A DNA stretch of 6,161 nucleotides from an uncultured Alphaproteobacteria bacterium (GCA_903860855.1 CAIOSF010000239.1:1-6161); one strand, 5' to 3'. Counted from the stretch's first letter, positions 1 through 6,161 are shown. Notes: generated by a model from the sequence alone, not told the origin. Program-made: numbers and translations.

Positions 1-227
1 ATGGCCTTGATGGCTGCTTTCTCTTTCTCTGGATTCCTTGCTCGGAAATCATCGCCATGCTTCTTTTTTGGTTTCGGCTTTTCTTGCCGATAAGGAGAAG
101 TTTCTGCGATCACACGCAGCATTTTGTTGCGTTTGTGGTTATGATAACGTGATTTTGCAGTCACTACCAATGCGATTAATATAATCGCAAGTATCATTGG
201 TACGAACAGCAAAAAGAAATATTCCAT
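1..227 (-). CDS. Hypothetical membrane-anchored protein, N-terminal part (runs off the left edge)
   Basis: The reverse strand is open from an ATG at 227 to the window edge, giving 75 complete codons with no stop. The product starts MEYFFLLFVPMILAII and has one strong hydrophobic segment at about residues 3-22. A markedly basic, hydrophilic stretch follows, with a KPKPKKKHG cluster at about residues 53-61 and a charged RNPEKEKAA segment near the edge. This is the pattern of a single-pass inner-membrane protein with a basic tail probably in the cytoplasm, by the positive-inside rule. No Shine-Dalgarno sequence precedes the ATG. It lies 62 bp downstream of the small ORF at 290-493 on the same strand, so the two could share a transcript. 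I do not recognise the family, and the C-terminus that would carry any domain lies outside the window. Coding potential is supported by the clean transmembrane-plus-charged layout; the function is unknown. Confidence 0.6.
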   Translation of the reverse strand, partial: MEYFFLLFVPMILAIILIALVVTAKSRYHNHKRNKMLRVIAETSPYRQEKPKPKKKHGDDFRARNPEKEKAAIKA

Positions 228-289
228 GTTATAATTGTAGTTGAATTCTAATATAACAGCACTAACGCCCCACTATAGCAAATTTAGTC

Positions 290-493
290 TTAAAATGCTA
301 TATATACTCCTAATACGCCTTTTACTCTGCCCACTACATCCGTCTCTCTGAGCACGTTATTCACATTTATTAAAATATGTTTTGCTTCATTCTCAGTCCT
401 ATTTAATTTGGAAATTGGCGTAAGCTTGGATCCATTCGCTATATAAAACTCTAAAAAGAAGAGATGTTGCATATTTTCTATTGAAGGATTCAA
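290..493 (-). CDS. Small ORF resembling the central part of a degenerate GGDEF domain (possible pseudogene)
   Basis: The 67-residue ORF begins with TTG at 493; an in-frame ATG at 472 would give 60 residues. There is no convincing ribosome-binding site, and an in-frame TAA stands two codons upstream. From LFFLEFYIANG (residue 11 on) to LRETDVVGR the spacing is about the same as from the first beta-strand to the RxxDxxxR element of GGDEF diguanylate cyclases, which make cyclic di-GMP. The AKHILINVNNVL helix also fits. Where the GG(D/E)EF loop should be, the sequence reads VKGVLGVYI, so the catalytic signature is lost, and the usual FKxxND substrate-binding motif is absent. The ORF ends just after that strand, without the C-terminal half of the domain, and the upstream frames show no LTGLxNR start. 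I infer a decayed fragment or a catalytically dead mini-protein. The GGDEF link is my pattern reading, not a search result. Confidence 0.4.
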   Translation of the reverse strand: MNPSIENMQHLFFLEFYIANGSKLTPISKLNRTENEAKHILINVNNVLRETDVVGRVKGVLGVYIAF

Positions 494-510
494 GGATTAG
501 CTGCTAGAAT
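481..510 (+). promoter_or_regulatory. Tentative sigma70-type promoter for the virB6-like gene
   Basis: TTGAAG at 481-486 (4 of 6 matches to TTGACA) and TAGAAT at 505-510 (5 of 6 to TATAAT) are separated by 18 bp. They would start transcription near 517, about 28 nt before the proposed TTG start codon. A second -10-like TACAAT at 524-529 lacks a -35 partner. The site lies in the 51-bp gap between divergent genes and runs into the 5' end of the minus-strand small ORF. In AT-rich DNA such matches are common, so support is modest. Confidence 0.3.
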
Positions 511-544
511 CAGCATATCACCTTACAATCAATGAATATTAGGT

Positions 545-3500
545 TTGAGTAGATTTTTGCGGCAGATATTCCTAATCCACCTATATATCATGGGGTTGTT
601 ATTGCTCGTAGCTACAGGAATGTTTCCGCGCTATGCCTTAGCTGGTGGTGTTAGTTTTTATGATGGCTGTATTTTTAACTTTGTCACAACCTCAAGCGGT
701 TCTGATGCCACGGGAGAATCATTTACTCTATCCGCTGTGCCTGGTAAATGTTATACCGATTGTTATGCGTCTTGTAAGATATTTTCCACGATCAATAGTG
801 GTGGTCAAGAGCTTAACAAGGATCTTATATACCAATGTGTGCAAAGTTGCCAAGGCGGTAAAAGCTATAGTGCTCATAAAAGACAGTTCAGCACTACGAC
901 TTCGCAGCAAACATATAGCTCAACTCCCACTAAAGGCGGCGCTCCAGTAAATAAAACATCTACAGTAAAATTTGACACCAGCTACTATGATAGCGGTGTC
1001 ACTACGGTTCCTTCAGCTGCTAGTTGTTGTTTAAAGCATGATGCAGCGAACAGCTGCTATACAGCAGATGATCTAACCGATCAAAATATCTATGTCAGTG
1101 ATGCAACGTTTGAATCAAGAAGTGCGGTGATAGTTGCCTTAAGTAATAAAGAGGCTGCAGCTTATGGAGATGCAAACAAAATTTATGCTTGTGGACGTAA
1201 ATCAGTAGTGCTTACGCCGATATTTCCGAACGTGTTCGATAAGTTTTCTCAAGTTGTAATTGGTGGTGATGCGGCGGTTAAGGCGGCGCTTAGTTATCGC
1301 ACTACTCCTGTGAATTGGCTGTATTTCAAGGGGCCAAACGGTCTAGACTCAGGCAAGATTAGCGAATTTCAGAATGCCTGGCTTGTATCAAATAAACAGA
1401 CCGAGTGGGGTGTAGGTGGTATGTTCAACTCTTGTTTACCTACTATGAATGACGCCATAAATCAGGGGTTTCTCAATAGTGCAAACCCACCTCTAAATGT
1501 TACGAATAATAGCATGTGGTTGTGCGGATCTCAGCTTGGTTTTTATAATAATGTTCAGGCATGTAGGTGGGGGGTGTTCCTTAGTGATCTATCGGGTGGC
1601 ACTATGTCATCTGGTATAAATATGAATCTATTTCCATTGAACTCAAAGGGTTATTATACGGATGATGTGATTCACCTTGTAAAATTAAATGATAGTTATT
1701 CTGCGGTTAATGAATTGATCTGTAATGGTGGTGATCTTGGCAGTAAGTCACCGGAAGATAGAGCAAAATGCATTCGCGATAAGAACCCACCTTATATTTT
1801 ATTTGATCCGACTCAGAGTATAGACAAGATTTTACAAATAAAAACACCATGGAACGTGAGCGGCGATGGACACAGTCTTGAAAATGGTATTTTTAATAAA
1901 ATTACTAGTAATGGAAAAGATTACTTGGTAAATCAAGGTGTGTTTCGAGATGACTATCGTTTTAATAGTGATGATTGTGTTAAAAACAACAAAACAAATA
2001 GATGTTCTACTCTCCTATCATCATACAATAATATCATACATGTCAATCCTGATGCTTCCAATGTGCCATTCAAAGGTAAAAATTATCAGGATAGCCCCCC
2101 TGGCGGTGTATATGTAAATCAGACTTTCTACAATATATCTGGGCAAGATCCGGCTTGTTACTGGGATTGGCATGTCCGCAATTCCAACTATACAAGCACC
2201 GGTATCAATATAGCCGATGGTGATGAGATGTCGATATCATGGGGAGGTGATACCTTTGTTGGAAATGGCAATACGGCAAATTATGTTGATTATAAACTTG
2301 CAAAATACGCCTTGGTGAATGGCGGATACTTATCAGTTAAAAACATTGATAAAAGTATCGTGCCTAAACTTGCAAGTCCTGAGGTTTTGTTAAAGGAGAT
2401 GAGCGGTCTTGATATCCTATGGACTAATGGCACATCCAGTCCTAGCAAAGACGCTATATTTGGTGAGGATGGGAGGCCTCAGGATCACGCTAAAGGTGGT
2501 GGTACCGTGGTTGGATGTGGAAATCCAGCAAAAGACTTACCAGCACCAAGTTTAAAATGGTATGGATTGACTGGTAGCGTTGTTGATGTGCCAATGCTTT
2601 TTAATGATGCTACTGACCCAAACGACAAGGGGCAGCACGTTGATTGCTCCGATATTCTTGATCCGGGTCTGGCTCGTTATTCCTATAGCGGGGTTCTTTC
2701 TGGATTAACAAGCGGTAGATATGGCTTGTCGCTCAGGCATAGGGTACCCAAGACTGGTCATATCAATACCGATAGTATAAATAACGATCCTGCTTCTTCC
2801 GATGGCACGGCATATTATCGCAATGTATTAGGTGGTCAGCAGGTCTCAGTTGATTGGGGTGGTTGCCCTATGAAAACAGGCGATGGTATTAAGTGTGGTT
2901 TTGTCGCAATCGATGATAGTTCATCTGGTAATAGCAGTATGACTAAACCAGTTCCCGGCAGTATTGATACTAGTAAAATTGTTTGGCAAGATGTATCTCA
3001 GCAGTTTATAGATCAGGGGAGAGCCTCGATTACAGCGCCAGATGATGGTAGCTCGAATGCCGAGGCAAAGACCAAATATAGGCTATACTGTAGGCTTGAT
3101 GCAAGCAAAGCTGTGGCTAGCATAAAAGGAGATGTTCGTCCTGATGTCGCTGCTATGGCCAAGCCATCAAGTGCTGTGGGAGGATATCATATGGTGATTG
3201 AGAGTTCTATGGCTCCTGATTGGAAGCAGAGCAATTCACTCATGAGACAGATCATAGATACAGTGATGCAGACTCTTTTAGGTACAACATGTGTTCAGGG
3301 TCAAGCTCCAGCTGGAGGAGTTGTCAAAATAGTATATGAGGGAGTTGCAAAGAATATAGCTCCTTATATTACAGTTCTATTGACCCTATCTCTTTGCTTT
3401 ACGGGCATAGCGTATATGATAGGCTTAGCTAAGATGAATCAACAGGATATGCTAAACCGTGTTCTGAAGATGGCCCTCATCATAGCGGTAACTAGTCCAA

Positions 3501-4375
3501 CTGGATGGGAGTTTTTTGGTGGAAAGATGGTGCAAGCATTCAGTTGTGGCACTTTGCAAATTGCTTCTCAGATAGTGGTCAATGTTAATGCTAAAAATGC
3601 TGATGATCCTCTTTATAACACAGACATAGCAGCCCAACCAACAGCTATCTACGATGAGGTCCTTGATGGTCCAAGGGTGATGATATTTAATGATGTTGTT
3701 TGGAAAAAGATGGGAGCTCTAATCATCACCGGTCTCACCGGCCTGATATTAGTGATAATAATTATAATTTCTGCTATCTTGATTTGGGTGGCAACCATAA
3801 GGGCTGGGCTTATATTTATATTCTCGATTATAGCTCAGGCTCTCTTATTCGTTACGGCCCCATTGTTTTTTGTGTTTCTCTTGTTTTCTCAAACAAAGAG
3901 TATGTTTGACGAATGGTGTAAGAATGTTATTGCCTATGCTCTTGTGCCGATTGTCTTGTTCGGCAGTATGTCGCTATTCGCCATGATCGTAATAGCCCTC
4001 ATATATTCGACTATGAACTTTACTATATGCCCTACATGTCTAATTAATATACCAATATTGAATATATGCATGTTGTCTGGTTGGCAAAGCATAGCTGCTT
4101 CCCATTATCCGCCAGAGCCTGGTATTTTAAGTTTCTTCTCACCATTTGGTGCTATGGTTGGGGGTCTATGTCTCATCATCGCTTCTTATGGTATGTTGCA
4201 ATTTGCGAAAACGTCGGTTGATGTCGTGATCAGGGTCGTGACATTTAATGCTAGCATTACGCGGGCTGGTATTACAGATATACCTACCAAGATGGCTAAG
4301 GAAGGGGTTAGTGTCGCGAAAGACCTAGGAAAGGCTGCTGTATCGGTAGCAAGAAAAATGACTACAGGCGTTTGA
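545..4375 (+). CDS. virB6: VirB6/TrbL-family type IV secretion protein with giant N-terminal extension
   Basis: This is an inner-membrane channel component of a VirB/VirD4-type T4SS. The VirB6 core occupies about residues 915-1225: transmembrane segments near 938-961, 973-991, 1057-1085, 1087-1115, 1126-1155 and 1201-1222. They enclose SPTGWEFF (984-991) and the stretch from APLFF through SQTKSMFDEW (Trp1124) to IAYALVPIV, a hallmark of the VirB6/TrbL family. Canonical VirB6 has about 300 residues; here some 900 precede the core, as known for the extended VirB6 proteins of Rickettsiales. That region is polar, rich in Gly, Ser and Asn, and holds about 24 cysteines. It is preceded by a signal peptide (basic MSRFLRQ, hydrophobic core, ALA at 31-33), so it is probably exported. 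Two similar W-G-G modules lie near residues 538-571 and 760-776. The C-terminal tail after the last membrane segment is about 50 residues and amphipathic. TTG at 545 is preferred because it supplies the positive n-region; ATG at 590 would remove it. No good Shine-Dalgarno is visible. Which of the several Rickettsiales VirB6 paralogues it matches cannot be told from sequence alone. Confidence 0.9.
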   Translation: MSRFLRQIFLIHLYIMGLLLLVATGMFPRYALAGGVSFYDGCIFNFVTTSSGSDATGESFTLSAVPGKCYTDCYASCKIFSTINSGGQELNKDLIYQCVQSCQGGKSYSAHKRQFSTTTSQQTYSSTPTKGGAPVNKTSTVKFDTSYYDSGVTTVPSAASCCLKHDAANSCYTADDLTDQNIYVSDATFESRSAVIVALSNKEAAAYGDANKIYACGRKSVVLTPIFPNVFDKFSQVVIGGDAAVKAALSYRTTPVNWLYFKGPNGLDSGKISEFQNAWLVSNKQTEWGVGGMFNSCLPTMNDAINQGFLNSANPPLNVTNNSMWLCGSQLGFYNNVQACRWGVFLSDLSGGTMSSGINMNLFPLNSKGYYTDDVIHLVKLNDSYSAVNELICNGGDLGSKSPEDRAKCIRDKNPPYILFDPTQSIDKILQIKTPWNVSGDGHSLENGIFNKITSNGKDYLVNQGVFRDDYRFNSDDCVKNNKTNRCSTLLSSYNNIIHVNPDASNVPFKGKNYQDSPPGGVYVNQTFYNISGQDPACYWDWHVRNSNYTSTGINIADGDEMSISWGGDTFVGNGNTANYVDYKLAKYALVNGGYLSVKNIDKSIVPKLASPEVLLKEMSGLDILWTNGTSSPSKDAIFGEDGRPQDHAKGGGTVVGCGNPAKDLPAPSLKWYGLTGSVVDVPMLFNDATDPNDKGQHVDCSDILDPGLARYSYSGVLSGLTSGRYGLSLRHRVPKTGHINTDSINNDPASSDGTAYYRNVLGGQQVSVDWGGCPMKTGDGIKCGFVAIDDSSSGNSSMTKPVPGSIDTSKIVWQDVSQQFIDQGRASITAPDDGSSNAEAKTKYRLYCRLDASKAVASIKGDVRPDVAAMAKPSSAVGGYHMVIESSMAPDWKQSNSLMRQIIDTVMQTLLGTTCVQGQAPAGGVVKIVYEGVAKNIAPYITVLLTLSLCFTGIAYMIGLAKMNQQDMLNRVLKMALIIAVTSPTGWEFFGGKMVQAFSCGTLQIASQIVVNVNAKNADDPLYNTDIAAQPTAIYDEVLDGPRVMIFNDVVWKKMGALIITGLTGLILVIIIIISAILIWVATIRAGLIFIFSIIAQALLFVTAPLFFVFLLFSQTKSMFDEWCKNVIAYALVPIVLFGSMSLFAMIVIALIYSTMNFTICPTCLINIPILNICMLSGWQSIAASHYPPEPGILSFFSPFGAMVGGLCLIIASYGMLQFAKTSVDVVIRVVTFNASITRAGITDIPTKMAKEGVSVAKDLGKAAVSVARKMTTGV

Positions 4376-4461
4376 TGTTCGATGGGCTTTTTGCCTGAGA
4401 CTAGGTCGACCAATCCTGTGATCATTTGGTGGTAGTGAAGAGCAGGAGTTGGTATAAATGT

Positions 4462-4479
4462 CCTATTTAATATAATAGG
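4462..4479. terminator. Weak AT-rich hairpin in the convergent virB6-holA spacer
   Basis: CCTATT (4462-4467) and AATAGG (4474-4479) are perfect inverted repeats around a 6-nt loop. The site lies between the plus-strand virB6-like stop (4375) and the minus-strand holA stop (4521), where a bidirectional terminator would be expected. The stem is short and AT-rich and no T-run follows on either strand, so it is at best a poor intrinsic terminator. A second 5-bp hairpin, TTAAC/GTTAA at 4502-4516, lies closer to the end of holA. The rest of the spacer (4376-4520) shows no gene, only very short open frames. Confidence 0.25.
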
Positions 4480-4520
4480 CTTCAGATCATCTTTCCTAGT
4501 ATTAACAATAAGTTAACTGA

Positions 4521-5555
4521 TTATAGTAAAGAAAGCAGAATAGATGCGAACTGGTTTCGGCCGATCAATTTTGATTTAATTAGTTTCTCTGACTCTACCA
4601 AGTTACGCAGAATGTTTCGGCAGTGTTCTATGCTCATTAACTTCACGCCATTGACCAAACAGTCCTTAGCTTTGCCAAAGAGATAGATTTTTAGCTGAGA
4701 TATGGAATCATTCAGACTAGAGCCACTTTGCATCAGTTGCTTTATCTCTATGATTCTATTGATATAAATCTGCACTAATCTAATAAGAAAAATAACACTT
4801 ACTCCATCCCTTTCAGCCATCATTAATTCTCTAACTATAGATCTACGGTCACCTATTGCAATAGCTTGCAACAGATTGTCTATGACCATTTTCCCTTCAT
4901 CACTCATCAATTGATCTATCGTTGCTTCGTTCAGGGGCTCCCCATTACTGTAAAGAATCAATTTCTCCAACTCTCTTTGCAGGATGGCTATATTGCTGGA
5001 ATGATATCTCAGTATTGCAGAGATAATAACTTCATCAAAAGCTACTTTTTTTGATGAGAGATACTCTGCTACATAGCATCTAGTATACTCTTCACCCTGT
5101 TCATAGCAGTGTAAGGCAACGAAGTTTTCTGCACTTTCAAAGAGATTTCTGATTCTGGTGCCTTTTTTGAGCTCTCCTCCCTTTAGTATTATATTGATAT
5201 GAGATGGGATGTTAAGCTGTAGAATATCATGACATAATGAGTGTAACTTGTCATTATAAGATACTACTATGGTCTTAGTACAGGGAAATAGAGATAAAGT
5301 AAAGATCTCATCGTATAGCTTACCGGATCCACCGTCATCGTCAACTCTTATAACCTCACAAACTTCTCCCATAGCATTAGGAGATACTGCTGATAGATTG
5401 GAGTTGGCCATAGAGCCTTTCTTCATCATATTAATCAGTATTTCACATGACCTCTGAACCGAACCTGACTCACCACCAAAAACTAACCATGCTTTTGGCA
5501 AATTTTTACTTCTTGCTCGTAAGAATTTTGTAAAATTAGCTAAAGTTAGCTGCAT
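4521..5555 (-). CDS. holA: DNA polymerase III delta subunit
   Basis: HolA is the clamp-loader subunit that opens the beta sliding clamp during replication. From the ATG at 5555 the product has 344 residues, close to the roughly 340 usual for HolA, and begins MQLTLANFTKFL. A degenerate P-loop region follows, LVFGGESGSVQ at about 24-34, as expected for delta, which does not hydrolyse ATP. The middle contains the KTIVVSY and NIILKGGELKKGTRIR strands of the AAA+-like fold. The second half carries the typical LQRELEKLILYSNGEPLNE segment, then LLQAIAIGDRRSIVRELMMAERDG, and a C-terminal helical collar ending at QFASILLSLL. The frame stays open upstream to a TTG at 5642, which would add 29 residues and start 6 nt after ftsB. 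That extension does not look like HolA, so I chose the ATG, although it has no clear Shine-Dalgarno. The gene follows ftsB on the same strand with no visible promoter or terminator between them, so co-transcription is likely. Confidence 0.85.
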   Translation of the reverse strand: MQLTLANFTKFLRARSKNLPKAWLVFGGESGSVQRSCEILINMMKKGSMANSNLSAVSPNAMGEVCEVIRVDDDGGSGKLYDEIFTLSLFPCTKTIVVSYNDKLHSLCHDILQLNIPSHINIILKGGELKKGTRIRNLFESAENFVALHCYEQGEEYTRCYVAEYLSSKKVAFDEVIISAILRYHSSNIAILQRELEKLILYSNGEPLNEATIDQLMSDEGKMVIDNLLQAIAIGDRRSIVRELMMAERDGVSVIFLIRLVQIYINRIIEIKQLMQSGSSLNDSISQLKIYLFGKAKDCLVNGVKLMSIEHCRNILRNLVESEKLIKSKLIGRNQFASILLSLL

Positions 5556-5648
5556 CAGCGTTTGGTTGATATTTAGATTGGTATGGTAGTGCCCATCGCC
5601 GATAAAAATCGAAAAATGGTTTTTGCTACATCTGGTAGACAAACCAAC

Positions 5649-5972
5649 CTAATGTACTATACCTAGCATTTCAAGATCTTTTGGTGTAAAAATTATCACC
5701 TTTTCATTAGCTTCGGCCATACCAAGTTGTTTTTTTGAGAGTTCTTCTATCAAATCTAAGTCGTATCCATACTTAGCCTGCAGGCCCCTAACCTTATTCT
5801 CCAATCTTACCTTCTCTTCCCTCAAAGTTGCTAATTCGTTCTGCATCTCAAGGATGGTACGTTCAGTACCAAGCATAGAGATCAGCCCCCTCTTACCGAC
5901 AACTGTGTGGTAAAGAAAGTAGGATAGCATCATGGGAACCAAGATGATGGAGCTAACTTTTACAATATTCAC
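5649..5972 (-). CDS. ftsB: FtsB/DivIC-family septum formation protein
   Basis: This is a bitopic division protein that, with FtsL and FtsQ, forms the subcomplex licensing septal peptidoglycan synthesis. The 107-residue product matches the family's usual size of about 100. It has a short cytoplasmic N-terminus, a transmembrane helix at about residues 5-22, and a GKRGLISM linker. A heptad-like coiled coil spans about residues 36-68 (LEMQNELATLREEKVRLENK). The conserved tail follows, IEELSKKQLGMAEANEKVIIF, corresponding to the family pattern of an acidic helix, a lysine-leucine-glycine element and a Glu-x-Val-Ile strand. The start is a GTG at 5972; an in-frame TAA lies three codons upstream, so no longer ATG-started form exists. 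An out-of-frame ATG overlaps it as ATGTGA. No Shine-Dalgarno is evident. It is the first gene of a probable ftsB-holA unit, with a candidate promoter about 28-55 bp upstream. Confidence 0.85.
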   Translation of the reverse strand: MNIVKVSSIILVPMMLSYFLYHTVVGKRGLISMLGTERTILEMQNELATLREEKVRLENKVRGLQAKYGYDLDLIEELSKKQLGMAEANEKVIIFTPKDLEMLGIVH

Positions 5973-5999
5973 ATTAATTTAAACATATCTGGAGTCAGT

Positions 6000-6027
6000 A
6001 TAATAGGCTGAGTGTGTCATTTCTGAA
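6000..6027 (-). promoter_or_regulatory. Candidate sigma70 promoter for ftsB-holA
   Basis: On the minus strand TTCAGA (6027-6022, 4 of 6 matches to TTGACA) and TATTAT (6005-6000, 5 of 6 to TATAAT) are 16 bp apart. Transcription would begin around 5993, giving a leader of about 20 nt before the GTG start at 5972. The -35 element lies inside the inverted repeat at 6019-6036, so a regulator bound there could block RNA polymerase. Support is by consensus and position only. Confidence 0.4.
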
Positions 6028-6036
6028 TACAGAAAT
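6019..6036. promoter_or_regulatory. Perfect 7-bp inverted repeat, possible operator
   Basis: ATTTCTG (6019-6025) and CAGAAAT (6030-6036) are exact inverted repeats around AATA, flanked by a further GTG/CAC pair after small unpaired bases. No T-run follows on either strand, so a terminator is unlikely. Its place, over the presumed -35 of ftsB and in a spacer between divergent genes, suits a dimeric regulator. The motif matches no operator I can name. Confidence 0.35.
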
Positions 6037-6069
6037 TCACTTAACTTAACTATATCCCAATCTTATTAA

Positions 6070-6097
6070 TTGCAACTTGTAAATAACTCACTATCAT
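6070..6097 (+). promoter_or_regulatory. Candidate sigma70 promoter for the rightward gene at 6133
   Basis: TTGCAA (6070-6075, 4 of 6 matches to TTGACA) and TATCAT (6092-6097, 5 of 6 to TATAAT) are 16 bp apart. Transcription would start near 6104, about 29 nt before the ATG at 6133. A perfect 10-bp palindrome, TGTATATACA at 6109-6118, lies in the resulting leader. This promoter and the one for ftsB point away from each other within a 160-bp spacer. Confidence 0.35.
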
Positions 6098-6132
6098 TGC
6101 CTACAGTTTGTATATACATAGTTCTCAGTGGC

Positions 6133-6161
6133 ATGCAGAGTGTTTTAATTGTTATCCAAAT
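6133..6161 (+). CDS. Start of a rightward gene, possibly protein-export subunit SecG (runs off the right edge)
   Basis: An ATG at 6133 opens a frame to the window end: nine complete codons, MQSVLIVIQ, plus two bases. The short hydrophobic start resembles the N-terminus of many SecG proteins, small two-helix partners of SecYE whose first helix begins within a few residues of the initiator. In several alphaproteobacteria secG lies in the same broad neighbourhood as the eno-ftsB region, which fits loosely. The evidence is thin: nine residues, no clear Shine-Dalgarno, only a plausible promoter upstream. It could equally be another membrane protein or no gene, so I give no symbol. Confidence 0.3.

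Noticed and set aside
728..910. Minus-strand open frame opposite the virB6-like gene
   Set aside because: Antisense shadow of a well-supported gene, with no independent start signals.
645..950. Open frame of about 100 codons on the plus strand within the virB6-like gene
   Set aside because: It lies in another frame inside a clearly coding signal-peptide and cysteine-rich region; its translation has no domain-like features.
3452..3909. Minus- and plus-strand open frames over the VirB6 membrane core
   Set aside because: They overlap the conserved SPTGWEFF and APLFF segments in the main frame, so they are shadows.
4381..4396. GGGCTTTTTGCCT considered as an intrinsic terminator for virB6
   Set aside because: The stem is only three to four pairs including a wobble, the T-run is in the loop, and no U-tract follows.
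4186..4425. Minus-strand 79-codon frame across the virB6 3' end and spacer
   Set aside because: Most of it is antisense to the VirB6 C-terminus; no recognisable protein or start context.
4375..4436. Tiny ORFs right after the virB6 stop (7 and 17 codons) considered as the start of a second virB6 paralogue
   Set aside because: Both stop almost at once and do not encode a signal peptide or VirB6-like sequence.
4866..5457. Two plus-strand 62-codon frames within holA
   Set aside because: Antisense shadows of HolA, whose frame has clear family signatures.
6041..6050. TTAACTTAAC considered as a CtrA box
   Set aside because: The CtrA consensus needs two TTAA half-sites about 7 bp apart; here they are adjacent.

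Overview
The window looks like the chromosome of an intracellular alphaproteobacterium of the order Rickettsiales (Anaplasmataceae or Midichloriaceae-like). The grounds are an AT-leaning sequence, loosely packed genes, non-ATG starts with weak ribosome-binding sites, and above all a very long VirB6-type protein: a membrane core with a huge signal-peptide-bearing N-terminal extension, as known from the Rickettsiales type IV secretion system (T4SS). The order is an inference from protein architecture; no rRNA gene or other marker is present.

Layout. Positions 1-227 (minus) hold the N-terminus of an unrecognised membrane-anchored protein that runs off the left edge. Positions 290-493 (minus) hold a small ORF whose sequence matches the middle of a GGDEF (diguanylate cyclase) domain in length and in the 'RETDVVGR' motif, but the GGDEF signature and both ends of the domain are missing. 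Positions 545-4375 (plus) are filled by the VirB6-like gene of 1276 codons. A 145-bp convergent spacer follows. Then come holA (DNA polymerase III delta subunit) and, upstream of it, ftsB/divIC (cell-division coiled-coil protein), both on the minus strand and probably co-transcribed. At the right edge a divergent plus-strand gene seems to begin at 6133; its nine complete codons resemble the start of SecG.

Working together. ftsB-holA is a housekeeping pair (septum assembly and clamp loading). Its likely promoter, just upstream of ftsB, overlaps a perfect 7-bp inverted repeat and sits back-to-back with a promoter for the rightward gene. The VirB6 homologue has no other vir gene beside it in the window: both neighbours point the other way. 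It therefore appears to be a solitary virB6 that would have to work with T4SS components encoded elsewhere.

No tRNA, rRNA, CRISPR array, insertion sequence or transposase was seen. The most notable items are the solitary extended VirB6 with an apparently duplicated extracytoplasmic module, and the GGDEF-like relic.
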